Source: Ignelater luminosus
Lineage: Eukaryota > Arthropoda > Insecta > Coleoptera > Elateridae
Direction of reading: 5' to 3'
Length of the DNA: 64,000 bases
NCBI GenBank assembly: GCA_011009095.1
Contig: VTPC01000956.1
Location: 186,001-250,000 of the forward strand
The notes below the pieces were generated by a model, which worked only from the letters and a program-made list of their open reading frames with translations, did not search any database and was not told the DNA's origin. Made by a program: the position numbers and the translations under genes. This document shows, in pieces, positions 32,921-44,940 of this stretch (positions are counted from its first letter, which is position 1; every line of letters starts with the position of its first letter).

Positions 32921-35900
32921 GGTCAGTAGGTTCACTCAATTGCACTTCCACAACTCTTCCAAGAACTTTCTTTATTGTAATGGAACAACAGAATAAAATA
33001 GACATTAGTTTAACTGTTAATAAGAAAAAAATACATAATCCAGTCATGGCAATGTCTGTACCATCTATACCCGTCGAGTGTACGTTTTAATACCCAAAAT
33101 TATTTTTCTAAACAAACTTCGCACTAATTCTTTGACATTACTTTTATATAGAAATTAATTAGATCCGCAATAAATTAGTATTTAAATTAGGTATGCTATT
33201 TATAAATTGTGTTAATTATATTGGAGTTGGTAGGAGGTAGGAATTTCATAACGTAACGAGTTTGCTGGTAGATTTAGAGATTTTAAGTTTTTTTAATCCT
33301 GTGACAAGCTTACATTTTGTCACGTTTGTTGGATATGTTCAGATAATCCACAAATGGCTCTTAAGATCACACACGTTCCTTTTTAAGAAGAGCCATCTAT
33401 GAATTGGCTAAGTTTCTTCAAGCTCCAAGATAACGTAGAAGGTATTTGAAAAGGAAGGAAAGCAAGAACAATTTTTGCTTTAGGTGTTTTATTAAGAATT
33501 TGTATTGTATTAAGAAATTCTAATGAATTTAATGACAATTCACGCCTTATAAAGTTAGTTACTTGTATCTAATTTAGTTTGTGCTGATGTTAGAAACATG
33601 TCGGCATATTCCAAGTCTTTAACTTTGGTTGCTAAGGTGGTACCAGGGTAACATTCGTTGTCGGATGGAAAACAAAAGGGAAGGTAGCTTTTACGGGTTG
33701 TGTGACTTATCAAATCATTTTTATTATTTTTTCGATGGTTTTGGTTGTAATGCCAGCATGAACATGTTTATCTCTAGTGAGTTTCTTTAGTTTTACGAGG
33801 CCTAAAGAAAGAAGGAAAATCATAGTATTAAATATTAAAACTGAAGAATATAATTTTGGTAAATAATGAGAACATCATTTATCATAAGCAAAAAAGGAAA
33901 TGTTGCAAAAATTGCCATTTTAATTTTATTGATTAAAAAGGAAGTCATAATAATCTGTATATGTGTCCTACAAAAGGGCAATTATTATATTAATTTTGAC
34001 ATCCGGTTGATCAAAAAGTTCATATTAAAGTAAAAGTTTCGTTGACACCGATTGACATTTCAACTTGATATCCTTGTTGGGAATCCGAAATATTTTTACA
34101 CATGCAAAATTATGAAAATTTATTTAAAATGAAACAATTATTCATTTTTAAATTATTTCTGGTTCCTTAAACTAATAATACCTAGTATACGTAAGAACTT
34201 TTTTATATGAAAATTCGCATGGAGATACGTAAACATAATTTTACTGTTATTATTAGCAACCTCTTTTTTTGGCTAATTAAATTAAAATGAAGAGGAAAAA
34301 AGTACAGATAATTATAATATGTAGTGTGTATAATTTAAATATTGCCTTAAAGCTATACTTTTTTTTCATTTTTGGTGCTCTTTGCAAGTTCCGTTCGTTA
34401 ATGATTTTATTAAAGCTTTTTAATTTTAATGTTTTTACCATTTACTATTTGCAAGTAACAACAATACTCACGTGTATTTTAACCTTTTTTAGAGCCGGAT
34501 TTATTGTATGTATGTATGTTTCTGGGAATTTCAACAACAAACCGTTCACTTAAATAAACATAAAATAAAAGAAAAATCTAAGAAAAACATCAAATCCGGA
34601 TACATCTTTGAAAAATTATACAAAAATCGAAAATAGGATTCTAATTCATAAAAAAACTAAAACCTTGACATTCCAATTGTTGTGTCTTGTGAATCACATT
34701 GGTGACAAAACTATCAGTAACAAGGACGCGATAGAACGAAACGATCGCCAAACGTTACTGCCTCCACTGACATTGACGCTATTGTAATGTAATGAAGTTG
34801 TTCTTACGACCGTTTTTTCCTATTAAGTCTCGAAATTGATTATGCATTCTGCTGTCGTCAACAGCACCTCTGGCAGGAGGATGGAACTATTAATAAAACA
34901 CACATTTAAAAATTCCTATAAAATATTGCGAAAAAAATATGAATATTTAAATTCTTAGGGACATAAAAGCTTGAGTTATATTCTAAGAAGACTCGTTAAA
35001 TTATCACATGTCAGAAAATTTGGGTTTTTAATTTGTAATCGATTATAAATAATGTGAATTATGAGCAGTATGTTCTAAATGTTTCGATTATTTCGTGAAA
35101 TAACGAATTCAAACAAAATACAAATACTTATCGCAAGTGATTCTAGAAAGTGATTCACACATTTGTAGGAATGGATTTATAGTAATAATCGAATATAATT
35201 AGTGTTGGCACACAACAATATTTTAACCTTTTAATACTCTTGCCCTTTATTAAGTCTTGAGTGTGCTCACGATTACACTGCCGTTAGTCTTTTGGTCAAG
35301 ATAATTATACTTTTTCGTTGAACAGACGCTTCGAATATTTTACAAAAAGGCTTCAGCCGTAATACGTAAGTTCTTGGATTTTAAGAATTGTAGTGTTGGA
35401 CATACCTAAAAGAACACAACAATAGCTTAAAATGTCAAGAATATAATTCATAATTGCAATTTAAAAAATGAATACCAACAAAAGCAATTCTGCATCTATA
35501 ACAACTGAGTTTGAATTTAAGTTACAGTGAATAAATGGTGAATTTTAAAATTGCGAGCAAATACATCATTAGGACTTTAATTCACAAAAATTTTTACGGC
35601 CGAAAAGGTTTAAAAAAGCCCAATGAGAACCTTTGTAATGTATTTGCAGTGATGCGGGAAAAAATTGAAATTAGTGACCCAGGGTGGTAGTTTCCCCGTA
35701 ATCATGGTTTGACAATATACTTTGTAAGCACATTTTTACTAGAAGACAAAGTGGGGAAATGGATCAAAATCACTAGGCGCCAATGACAATAGCTGTGTGT
35801 CTGTAAACACTAAAGCCTCGTCATAAGCCCACTATAAGGATGTTCTGATAAACTTAATAAACTCGACAATACATAGTTTAAGTTTAACAAAAGTGAACTC

Positions 35901-36566
35901 AAATGGTACACTCGGTATATTGAAGCTTGCTTTATAACTAGTAACCAGAAGCCCCAAAACCTGGATAGCGGCTTCAGAGGCCATCGAACTTCTAGCTGAA
36001 CAACTGATCTTTATCTAGAAGTACTCTAAGCAAAACATCCAAACAACAAAATAAAATTTAACAAATATAATATAATATACAGGGTGTACCGAAATAATAC
36101 CAAAACGCTTAACCATTTATTCTGAGTTATAACCTGTCAAAGTCAACACAATTTTTAAATTTTTTAACTGTGTCTCAGTGAATCTATCGATAGTAATGAA
36201 ATTTGGTATTTTGGCTTGTGGAGTTAAGATGCTAGTTTTCCTGAGATATCGATGAAATTAATATTTGAAAGCCTAGAACTGTTTCTTAGGCAAGATTTTA
36301 AACGTTGAGCACTATTATTTAAAAAAATCACCTTTTCTGCAAGAAAATTCACTTCTCGCAAATTTTTCCTTCGCTCAATCGTTTTCGAGAAAATGAAGCT
36401 TTTTTGAAGGCTTGAAAGATTGTTACTAACCTCGTCACGGATAAAGTAAATCGCATTGCTATGGAAATCTACTTCATTTTATCTTATTGTTTACTGTTGT
36501 TTTACTGTTTGTATCATTTGCAAATTTGACACTGGTAATTTTGTTACGTTTTGTCGATTACTAATA
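32921..36566. other. non-coding; one MITE-like end
   Basis: No gene. CAGGGTGTACCGAAATAATA at about 36083 is a mariner-type end leading into interspersed-repeat sequence, but a partner end was not found. Frames such as 34287-34553 are AT-driven. Confidence 0.45.
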
Positions 36567-38345
36567 TGTTTCTCGGTCCAGTGGGTTGTAAAATCATGCT
36601 TTCGGCTGCATTTGCCACCTTTTGAAAAACAGGATATGTATTAGAATGTTTGTCACATTACACGCATTGCATTCTTGTTATGATCCTTGTCTAGTATTAC
36701 GTTTTTTAAGAATTAATAGGCCTCATTGCTGAAATAGTGATTGTTTAGAGTGTAGAAATTCAACTAATTTAATAAAGTGTTAAAGAACACATTCTTTTCG
36801 ATACCAATAGCTAAGAATAAAGAAAAATCATTGCAGAATAAAGGAAATATGGTCTGCAATTTATATCCTCACACCAACAACATCAAAAACAAAAAACATT
36901 CCGTAGCTAACAATATAAATACTAATACAATCGCAATGGGTTAATAACATAAAGAGCAGTAATTAAAAAATAACTGTTAAGAATTTTTTATTATATTATT
37001 TATTTATTCAAAAATGAAAAGCTTTCTATATTTTACATTTTACATAACCATTTAGAAATGCTCCCCATTGTGATTCAGACATGCTTTTACTCGTCGTTTC
37101 TTATTCTCAAAGATATTTTGGAGTACTTGCTGATCAATGTCATGACATTGAGCTGTAATTTCTTCCATCAATTCGTTTAAATCCTCCATTTTTCTTTTGT
37201 AAACCGAGTTTTTTTAAAACACCAAATATGGAAAAATCAAGAGGCGTCAAGTCGGGTGAGCGAGATGGCCATGGAATATTTGTTCCTCTACTATCTGGAA
37301 AAAAATTGTTGCAAATAGTCAGTCGTTGCTCATTGGAGTTTGTCATCTTGCAGTTCGTTAACAAAGCATTTAGAATTTCTCTATATCTTTCAGTAGTGGC
37401 AGTATCATGAAAAAATATAGGATCAATAAACCATCTGCGAGACACTGCTATCCAAACACCCACTTTGATCGGATGTAGAAATGTCTTAAGAAAACTCTAA
37501 AAATGCTGCGAAATATATAGATATATATAGATAAATGGAACAGGCCTCATCGGAGTAAAAAGACAAATTCTCAAACCATGTACAATAAGCTCTTCGACTA
37601 CCATAATCTAGTGGTGTAAGTCGTTATTGTCTAAGGATATAACTTAAGTTGTTTATAGCAATTTTATGGCAAGTACTTAAGGGATATTCGTTTGAAGTGA
37701 AATTCTGAAAAGTGAGGTTTGTGGATTTTCTTCGATTACGTACCTCACTTCTTTGACAGCTTCATTACTTACAGCAGGTCTTCCTGAAATATTTACTCTT
37801 TTTAATAGATCCTGTTCTAGTAAATCGACTAACTACATTTTTAATGTGAGAAACTAAAGCGTTATCCAGGACATTAACATCAGGAAACCGGATTCTAAAT
37901 TCATCTTTGGAAGCTTGAATAGAACATTGTCCAATTTCCCTCGTGAACTACCATTCCGGTAATAAGACATAACAATAAACGTGTTTTGTTGAACAGTATA
38001 GACTATTGTTTACAAGGCTGTTGAAAATAAGTTTCATTAATATTTTTTAATGTTTGCAGTATGTCTTACTATGATTACGCAGACACAACACAAAAACAAC
38101 TTTAATTTTGAAAAAGACTTTTTCGTACAATGAGCGCAATTAGAGAGAAAAAATGTGGAACAATACAACAAATTTCAACACAAGATTAACTAAATTGCTA
38201 AATGCAGGATAATAACATTTACAATTGACAAATGACAGAAAACAAATAGGTATTCGTTGTTGAGACAAATCAACAAGGCGGCATTCACACATCAAAATTA
38301 GATTCCATAGTTAACTGGACCCTGAAACATTTAGGAGCACTTTGT
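36567..38345 (-). mobile_element. degenerate D-41-D type Tc1/mariner relative, copy A
   Basis: About 1.8 kb aligned along its whole length with copy B at 57258-59090. Minus-strand transposase remnants: helix-turn-helix residues near 37950, GVWIAVSRRWFIDPIFFHD and PSRSPDLTPLDFSIFGVLK in 37140-37463, and a C-terminal HDIDQQVLQNIFENKKRR at 37090-37140. Frames are broken and a segment around the second catalytic Asp is lost. Likely ends are TTTGCCACCTTTTGA near 36609 and an inverted TGCCGCCTTGTTGA near 38270, although similarity to copy B extends about 50 bp beyond both. Confidence 0.65.
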
Positions 38346-41300
38346 ATTACATTTAGAAAACTCTGAAGTTTTAGTTTCTAGTAGATATATTGAGAAATGT
38401 GTTTTTGAAATCCAAGACTTTTTTCTATGTATGCCCGGTATACACAATATTAATATGCAAAATATACAAATATATGGTTGACAAGTCTACTGATTTTCTT
38501 TATAAGGTGCATTACAACATTTAAGTTGCATTTCACTACTTTAATCATCAATTCATTAGGTGCAAATCTTGTACTAGAATTTAGAATTTATACGTAACAA
38601 ATTACTCCTACTTTACTGGAATGCTATGTAAAAGATTCTTTATATTGGAAGAAGACTAAGTAAATATATATAAAAAAAAAATTCAAAAGATAAAGATACA
38701 TATTATAAAAGGTAATTACTTGAAATTTTCACGTCTAAATATTGATGACGAACTTTCTACTGCTATTAATTTAGTATCCAAGCAACGTTCCTTTTTAATA
38801 TTCCATGAAACCCTGACTTCTACAATAAATCATAAGTAGAAAATTTATAAGGTCATCTGTAAATCATTAGAATATGAAACTGAAGGATTATTTTACAGTA
38901 ACAAAAACAATTGGACTCTTGAAGATGTCTTTTTATCATAATTTAAATTGTGTGTCTATAATAATAAGCAGAATTATAGAAATCAACAGGTTTCTTTGAA
39001 AATAAAGTTCAACATAAAATTATACGTATCGTACAATTTTATTTATACAGCAATACGAAAAGGTTAAATTAATTTTAAATTGACATAACTATAATGACAT
39101 TGTTAGGTTCATTTAAGGTCGTAAAACCTTCTTCTGAACTGTAATTATTTTCATTAGTATTAAGGATGCGCCATAGCTAACAGTATTGAGAAGTGATACC
39201 TATTTGCATATTGGTATATGTATGATGAGTATGTTGGTGTTTGTTAGGTTAAATTGTAAATTGCTTATAAATTTTCTTATTTAAAAACCAAGGAGACATC
39301 ATCAACAATTATTATTATTTTATTGCAATAGAAGGGTAGCCACATCGACTGCTATATTATTTATACGAAAAATTATACCATAAACAATTTATAATTAGAC
39401 TCTTGACATTTTTTTTTTGTTAACTTTGTACTTTATACAAAATATTTTAAATAATTTTTATAATAAATTAATTTTAAAACAATAATTCCAAAAATTTCCT
39501 AACCTTCTCGTTTATTTTTTTAGTTTTTTTATTAATGCTAAATGTATGTAGGGAAGCAAATTTATACATTGATGCTAAGATTGCTACATCTGTTTGCATT
39601 TCACTAGTTGCAACAGTAGTTACATATTATGGTCAATTTTTAATTTGCGTATTTGTATAGAATGTATAATATGTAAAGTCTGGTATCATACATGCTCTAA
39701 TAAAATACATCTCACTTACCGAATAGATCTTTCCTTGCGTAGCTCCTTATACGGGGTGTTATATAAATTTGGACCGCTACTTCAGGACCGTATTTTTCAA
39801 TAATTTTCAATATTTTTTTTCTAAAATGTTTCTCAAGAAAAAAGACGCTAAAAAACGATTCTAGGTCATGATACTAAACTAAAGATTAACACAAAGCTTC
39901 AAGATTGTTTATTTGACAAGATATTTTAGAAAACGAATTCAAAACATAAAAATATTATTATTATTATTATTATTAGAAATTCTTTGCTTATCATCTTAAC
40001 ACAGTTGTTTAGAGTAATTGTTGTCAAATTTCCTTAACTTAATGCCTTAATCCTTAGCCTTAGTTGGGATTGAGTTTTTGCTATCGAGTTACTGTGATAA
40101 TAATATTCTTTTGCCTAAATCAATCCCAAAATGTCCAATCGATCATAATTGAGAACGTTTGGAGGATTATCTTTTTATTTTACTTGTTTATTCTTAATTT
40201 TTTGAAAGGGTCCACGGTTTTATGAGCATAATCTGGCAAAGTCAAAGGATACTTCATCTGACCAAAAGATGTAGCGTTCTTAAGGATAACATTTACTTAT
40301 GAAATACTTCAAATTTTTTCTGATGCGGTGACAAACGTTAAAGCCATTCATAGAAAAATATTATTCTCAAGGCTGCTACATATTTTGGCTAGGTTCATCT
40401 TGTCGTTATGGTGGCGAAACCGTAGACATTTTCAAATAATTCGGAATAAAATTATTATTATTATACGAACTATACATTCTCAGTCAACCGTGGCTGGAAT
40501 TCACCCACTCCGGGTACAGGACCAAGAGGATTTGGCTCACCCTGTGTTTCATTGATTTACTTTTAACAATTTATAATTATTTTACAATTAATAGCATGCT
40601 TAAATTTTAGAGTTAAATATCAACGAATATTAAATCATTATTTTTATAACATACATATTATACCATGTGTACCAAAATGATTGAAGACAGTTTGAAATTC
40701 CCGCGTCGACGTTGGCAGTATGTTTTTATTTGACAGAACTTCACAGTGCAGTGCGTGTAATCAAAACAAAATTTTAAGCAATTATTTTTGTAAAAATGTT
40801 AATGATGTAAAAATTATTGTATTTAACTGTTTTGTACTGATCATTATGACACCGTTTTTCTATTATTTTCTTTTTATGTACATCATTGTAAAATGGAATA
40901 AATTATTATAACTATTATTATTAATTAAACAATTTTTAAAACTGTAAAATTTATAAAAGATACACCACTGATGCGAGGTAGACAAGGATGAGTGAATAAG
41001 TGCTGCCAATCTTTAAATATATTTCTGTGGCGAGAATTTTCAAACTGTCCTCAATCATTTTGGTAACACATGTTACTATACATGGAAATAATTTAATGAT
41101 AACCAAGGACCTTTCTAACAATACTGCATGCACTTGAGAGATCAAGCGTTGTGAGGTGAGGTGCTAATGTTTTGCGAAGATGACAATGGGGATCGTTGAG
41201 ACACTTTCCTGTCGCCATTGCTGCTTTATCTTATACGCCAGATCACCATACTTGGAGTTCTTTGTGACTAAAACAACTATTTGTAGTAACTCTACTGCTT

Positions 41301-41629
41301 GCTGATTATTTTCTGTTACTCCCAACAACAACAAATTAATTATTAATATATAATATAACAATTTATAATATAGAAATTTCCAATATGCAAAAACCTTCTT
41401 AAATCAGAATACCTTCAAATTATATATATAAATGAAATTAAGAATAATTAAAGTTTTTATTGCAATATTTAACTTGGCATAGAACAAATTAAAACATTTA
41501 GTATTATACTCTATGTAAGTCTTGTCGTTTCTTGTTTACTTTAACTATGAATTAATATTTTAATTAAATTAATAAACATAAAAATTGTAGTGTTTAGATA
41601 AAAATTTAAGGTATTTAGGTCAAATCGGT
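38346..41629. other. non-coding, AT-rich, with a microsatellite
   Basis: No gene supported. An (ATT)n run lies at 39954-39975. A TACGGGGTGTTATATAAATT motif near 39749 looks like a repeat end. The minus strand around 40230-40290 reads FGQMK or, in another frame, FWSDEVSFD, faintly Tc1-like but too short to call. Confidence 0.4.
39954..39975. repeat. (ATT)n microsatellite
   Basis: About seven ATT units. Confidence 0.8.
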
Positions 41630-41727
41630 CTTCAGAAGGGACGCGCCGCAGGTACCCGGGGTTTTGGTGGCAGTGGTCGACCGTTCGCCCAGTAAAGAGA
41701 CCAAAAGTTGTGTAGAATTTCAATAAA
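41630..41727 (+). CDS. possible last exon of a host gene, weak
   Basis: A sharply GC-richer ~75 bp (GACGCGCCGCAGGTACCCGG) follows a TTTAG acceptor-like site. One plus frame reads QKGRAAGTRGFGGSGRPFAQ and stops at TAA, and an AATAAA signal sits at 41722-41727. Two other frames are also open for a while, so the frame is not certain. It abuts the TIR element that starts at 41752. It could also be a repeat fragment. Confidence 0.25.
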
Positions 41728-41751
41728 CCATATTCTTATATTAAATTTTAT

Positions 41752-43027
41752 CCCAGACAGCAAAAGTTTAGTACCTTTTACAATAATATAACGTTTTGTT
41801 AACTATAGTTATATATCCATACTGTTGGATTACTTTCCATTAGCTATTTTAAGGCATCTTTGGATTAATTAACTATATATTTAGTTGCAGTCTAGTTCCT
41901 ATGACACTGGATGTAACCGTTTGTATGATATTTATTAGCTATATAACCGTCAATTTACAGAAAGTTTACTTGCTAGAGAAACCAAAAAGGTTCATTGCGG
42001 CAACTGCGCTGTCTTTTGGTCCCCATAAAGTAATATAATATTAGCATTTAAAGCCTACTTTCAGACACAAGCTCGTCATATTATAATAAAACAACATTTT
42101 ATGGTAACATTCCTATTTTTTGACTATTTATTTGCTGCTACCACCAACGGTAAGTCTTCTAGCACAAATCTAGCCCTGGGCGACAACGAAATCCAATAAT
42201 AATGTAAAATAAAAACAATTATTATTTCAAAGCATTATTCACAAGAAATAGTTAAGAATATAAAAACAAAAATTTTATGGTTGTTGCAAAAACTGCCTTA
42301 AAGTATGTACAAAAGAAATTGTTAACAATGGCTGTAAGAATTTGTGCATAATAATTCCAACAACCTGTTTCAAAGTTTTAGTGACGATATAAAATAAATA
42401 TATTCAATGCCTATTTACAAAAGCGTCTACAGCTTGTTAGCGCAGTTGGTCAGAGGACAACTTACAAACCAGGTGGCTACAACAACTCAGGTTCAAATCC
42501 CGGTGGCAGAAGCAGACAAAGCTATTAAATACAAAAAATGTCAGGCAACCCTCATTCCACCTGAACATGGAGACATTCCAACCCCCCAAAAAACAATAAA
42601 AATAGTAGAATGATCTGAAACGAATTAGTTGAAAATATTTTTAATTTTGTTTTACTTTTTGGATTTCTGGAAATTTGCGGTAACAATAATTAATTTATAA
42701 TAAAAATAATTTATATAGTTTCATGACCGGTTTATCGTCAGCACCCGTACGGCATCGGCAGCAGCAACGTAACTAAGTAGTAACTATATAGTAAAGATGT
42801 AGAAAATGCAACGTAACTTTCGAATGCTCGGAAGATTACTAGGCTTAGTGACATTCACACAGATAGTTATCCAAATGTAATCTAAAAGTAACTCTACAGT
42901 TACAAAAACCGGGACATTCTTAACCAATAGTTAACTTATAGTTAGCTTTTATTTTACTATTTCTTTACATCGTTTACTTTACACAGTTACTATTTTGTTA
43001 CGAAATAGTAAAGTTTTCCTGTCTGGG
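41752..43027. mobile_element. TIR element without recognisable protein, 1.28 kb
   Basis: Ends CCCAGACAGCAAAAGTTTAG and, inverted, CCCAGACAGGAAAACTTTAC agree at 18 of 20 positions. The subterminal regions on both sides are rich in AGTTAACTATAGTTA-like motifs (around 41797, 41865, 42785 and 42925). Its right end is inserted in, or abuts, the LINE at 43028. The interior holds a tRNA-like module and no transposase. Target duplication was not resolved and the superfamily is unknown. Confidence 0.55.
42430..42530 (+). repeat. tRNA-like module inside the TIR element
   Basis: TTAGCGCAGTTGGTCAGAG is a good A box with D-loop, and AGGTTCAAATCCCGG a good B box and T-loop. The acceptor stem does not pair and the spacing is slightly long, so it is a tRNA-derived repeat or pseudogene. 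Confidence 0.45.
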
Positions 43028-44900
43028 TGGTAATGGGAACAGCAATATCAATTAAATATGTTATTTTATTATTCTTGTGTGTCAGAACAATGTCGAGCCT
43101 GTTGACAGGGATTGTCCTCTCTAACAATAAGCTTCTAGCCCAAAATAACATGTAGCGACTATTTTCCAAAACATTCTCTGGGAACATTGGTAATATAGAA
43201 TACTTTCCTGAGGAAGACCGTGCATTTGAGCAAGTTTCTGGTGGACAATCGTATCTACGCAATTGTGCCAATGAAGATATTCTGCATGTGCTAATAACGT
43301 GCAACCTGCTGTAACATGCTGGATAGTTTCTGACGCACAAAGACACTTAGGACATCTATCATCTGTCGCTGCAGGGTCTTTCACAATACACTTAAGATAG
43401 TTTCTAGTGGACACAACCTGATTCTATATTGCACACATAAACCCTTAAGCCCTCCATGAGTCAGCCAATAGTTCGATGAAGGAATATCGACGTTCTCACA
43501 GCTTAACTCGTGGGGATACCTTCCATGGAGGACCTTACCTTTCCATTTTTCAATCTAGACGTTCACCACTTGTGCTCTAGTTACATTAGGGCTCAAATCA
43601 TTTACCGACATAATAAGTGGCGTATAATCATCATCTGCGCTAGTTACAGGCTTAAACAGGGGATGAACATGGGATTTCCCAAGGAGATAATTCTTGTCTT
43701 ACCTTTCTCGTGTAGGAATGATATGTTAATGACATTCCTGCTACCCTGAGCTCTTGACAACGACATCGCGCTCAACTGCAGTTCTGGCTGCAAAACAGGC
43801 ACAGCATACGTGTTTATTGCCTTTATTGTATTTTTTCCCGACAGCTGTGCTTCCAATAGGCGGCTTATTCAGCCAAAGTACTGCGCTTGACGTGAATATG
43901 CTGGGTCCTTAGTGATTGATGCATACCAAGGTATTTATATTCCTCGCATCCATTCATCATTGGCTCCATAACTCGACTGTGTTCTGCACTTATCCAGGTC
44001 AAACACAATTCTGATATCTTCAGAAAATAATTCAAATGTTTTAGTAGCGATTTTGCATGCAACTTTATGTTATCCATATAAAGAAGATGGGACAACCTAT
44101 ACAGCACTTCCTTATTCACTTTTAGAGCAAAGCCAAATTTACTCACGTTTAGTGTGCTAGAGAGAGGATTCAATGCTGAACAAAACCATAAAGGACTCAA
44201 AGAATCTTCTTGAAAGGTGCCTTTCAGAATACGAATAAATGGTTATTGTTTTACCTCCAATAGACCATAACATTTCGTAGCAATCGCACTATTGGCTCAC
44301 TAACCTTATAAATCACAAATGTTTTAAAAAGCCATGTATGAGGGGCAGAATGAAATGCTTTTTTATAGTTAATAAACACAGTATACAGATTTCGCTGTTT
44401 ATATACTGCCTGTTCCAGAATAACAGCATCAATCAAAAGCTGTTCTTTGCAACCCTGGGAATTCCTTGTACATCCTTTCTGCTCCAAGGAAATTATGGAA
44501 TTGTCCTCGCAGTGTTAGTAGGTCATGTTGGTAATGCACAAAATGAGGAATTTATAAACTGTTGGGAAGCATGCAATCGGTCTATATTTGCAGGGTTCTT
44601 AATATCGTTGTCATTTGCAAGAAGGTATGTAATTACCTGGGTGAGAAACTTTGGGACCAGCCAGGGATCTCGGAAGTAGTTGTTGAAGTGCTGAGCTAAT
44701 AGAATATGAGTGCACTTGAAACGTTTATACCAAAAATTTTGAATTTGATCTACACCAACAGCCTTTCAGTTGTGCGAGTTGTTAATAGCATCACGTAGTT
44801 TAGATGGAGATATATCGCCGTCTAGCATGTGCAACAGTGAGGGCATTCTGTTCTGTTCACGTTGGATCCAATCTTTCAAGCAGTTTTTGGTTTCTGTGTA
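43028..44900 (-). pseudogene. LINE with restriction-like endonuclease (R4/Dong-like), dead
   Basis: Order on the minus strand: RT start (DGDISPSKLRDAINNSHN, then AVGVDQIQNFWYKRF), motif A region GCKEQLLIDAVILEQA and FINYKKAFHSAPHTWL, motif B QEDSLSPLWF, motif C LLYMDNIKLHAK, then a C-terminal CPKCLCASETIQHV..C finger and RTIPVNRLDIVLTHKNN followed by YLIDIAV, the restriction-like endonuclease core. YMDDxKLxA and a C-terminal nuclease point to the R4/Dong or related clade. Motif A Asp is Asn, its second Asp is His, and motif C has lost one Asp, so it is inactive. The 5' part is missing. Confidence 0.75.
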
Positions 44901-44940
44901 ATAAAGGTCACTGCTCACGAGAAAACACACGATCTATACT

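Noticed and set aside
40200-40560. Tc1 transposase fragment
   Set aside because: A FWSDE-like string appears on the minus strand, but only a dozen residues fit and no second motif was found.
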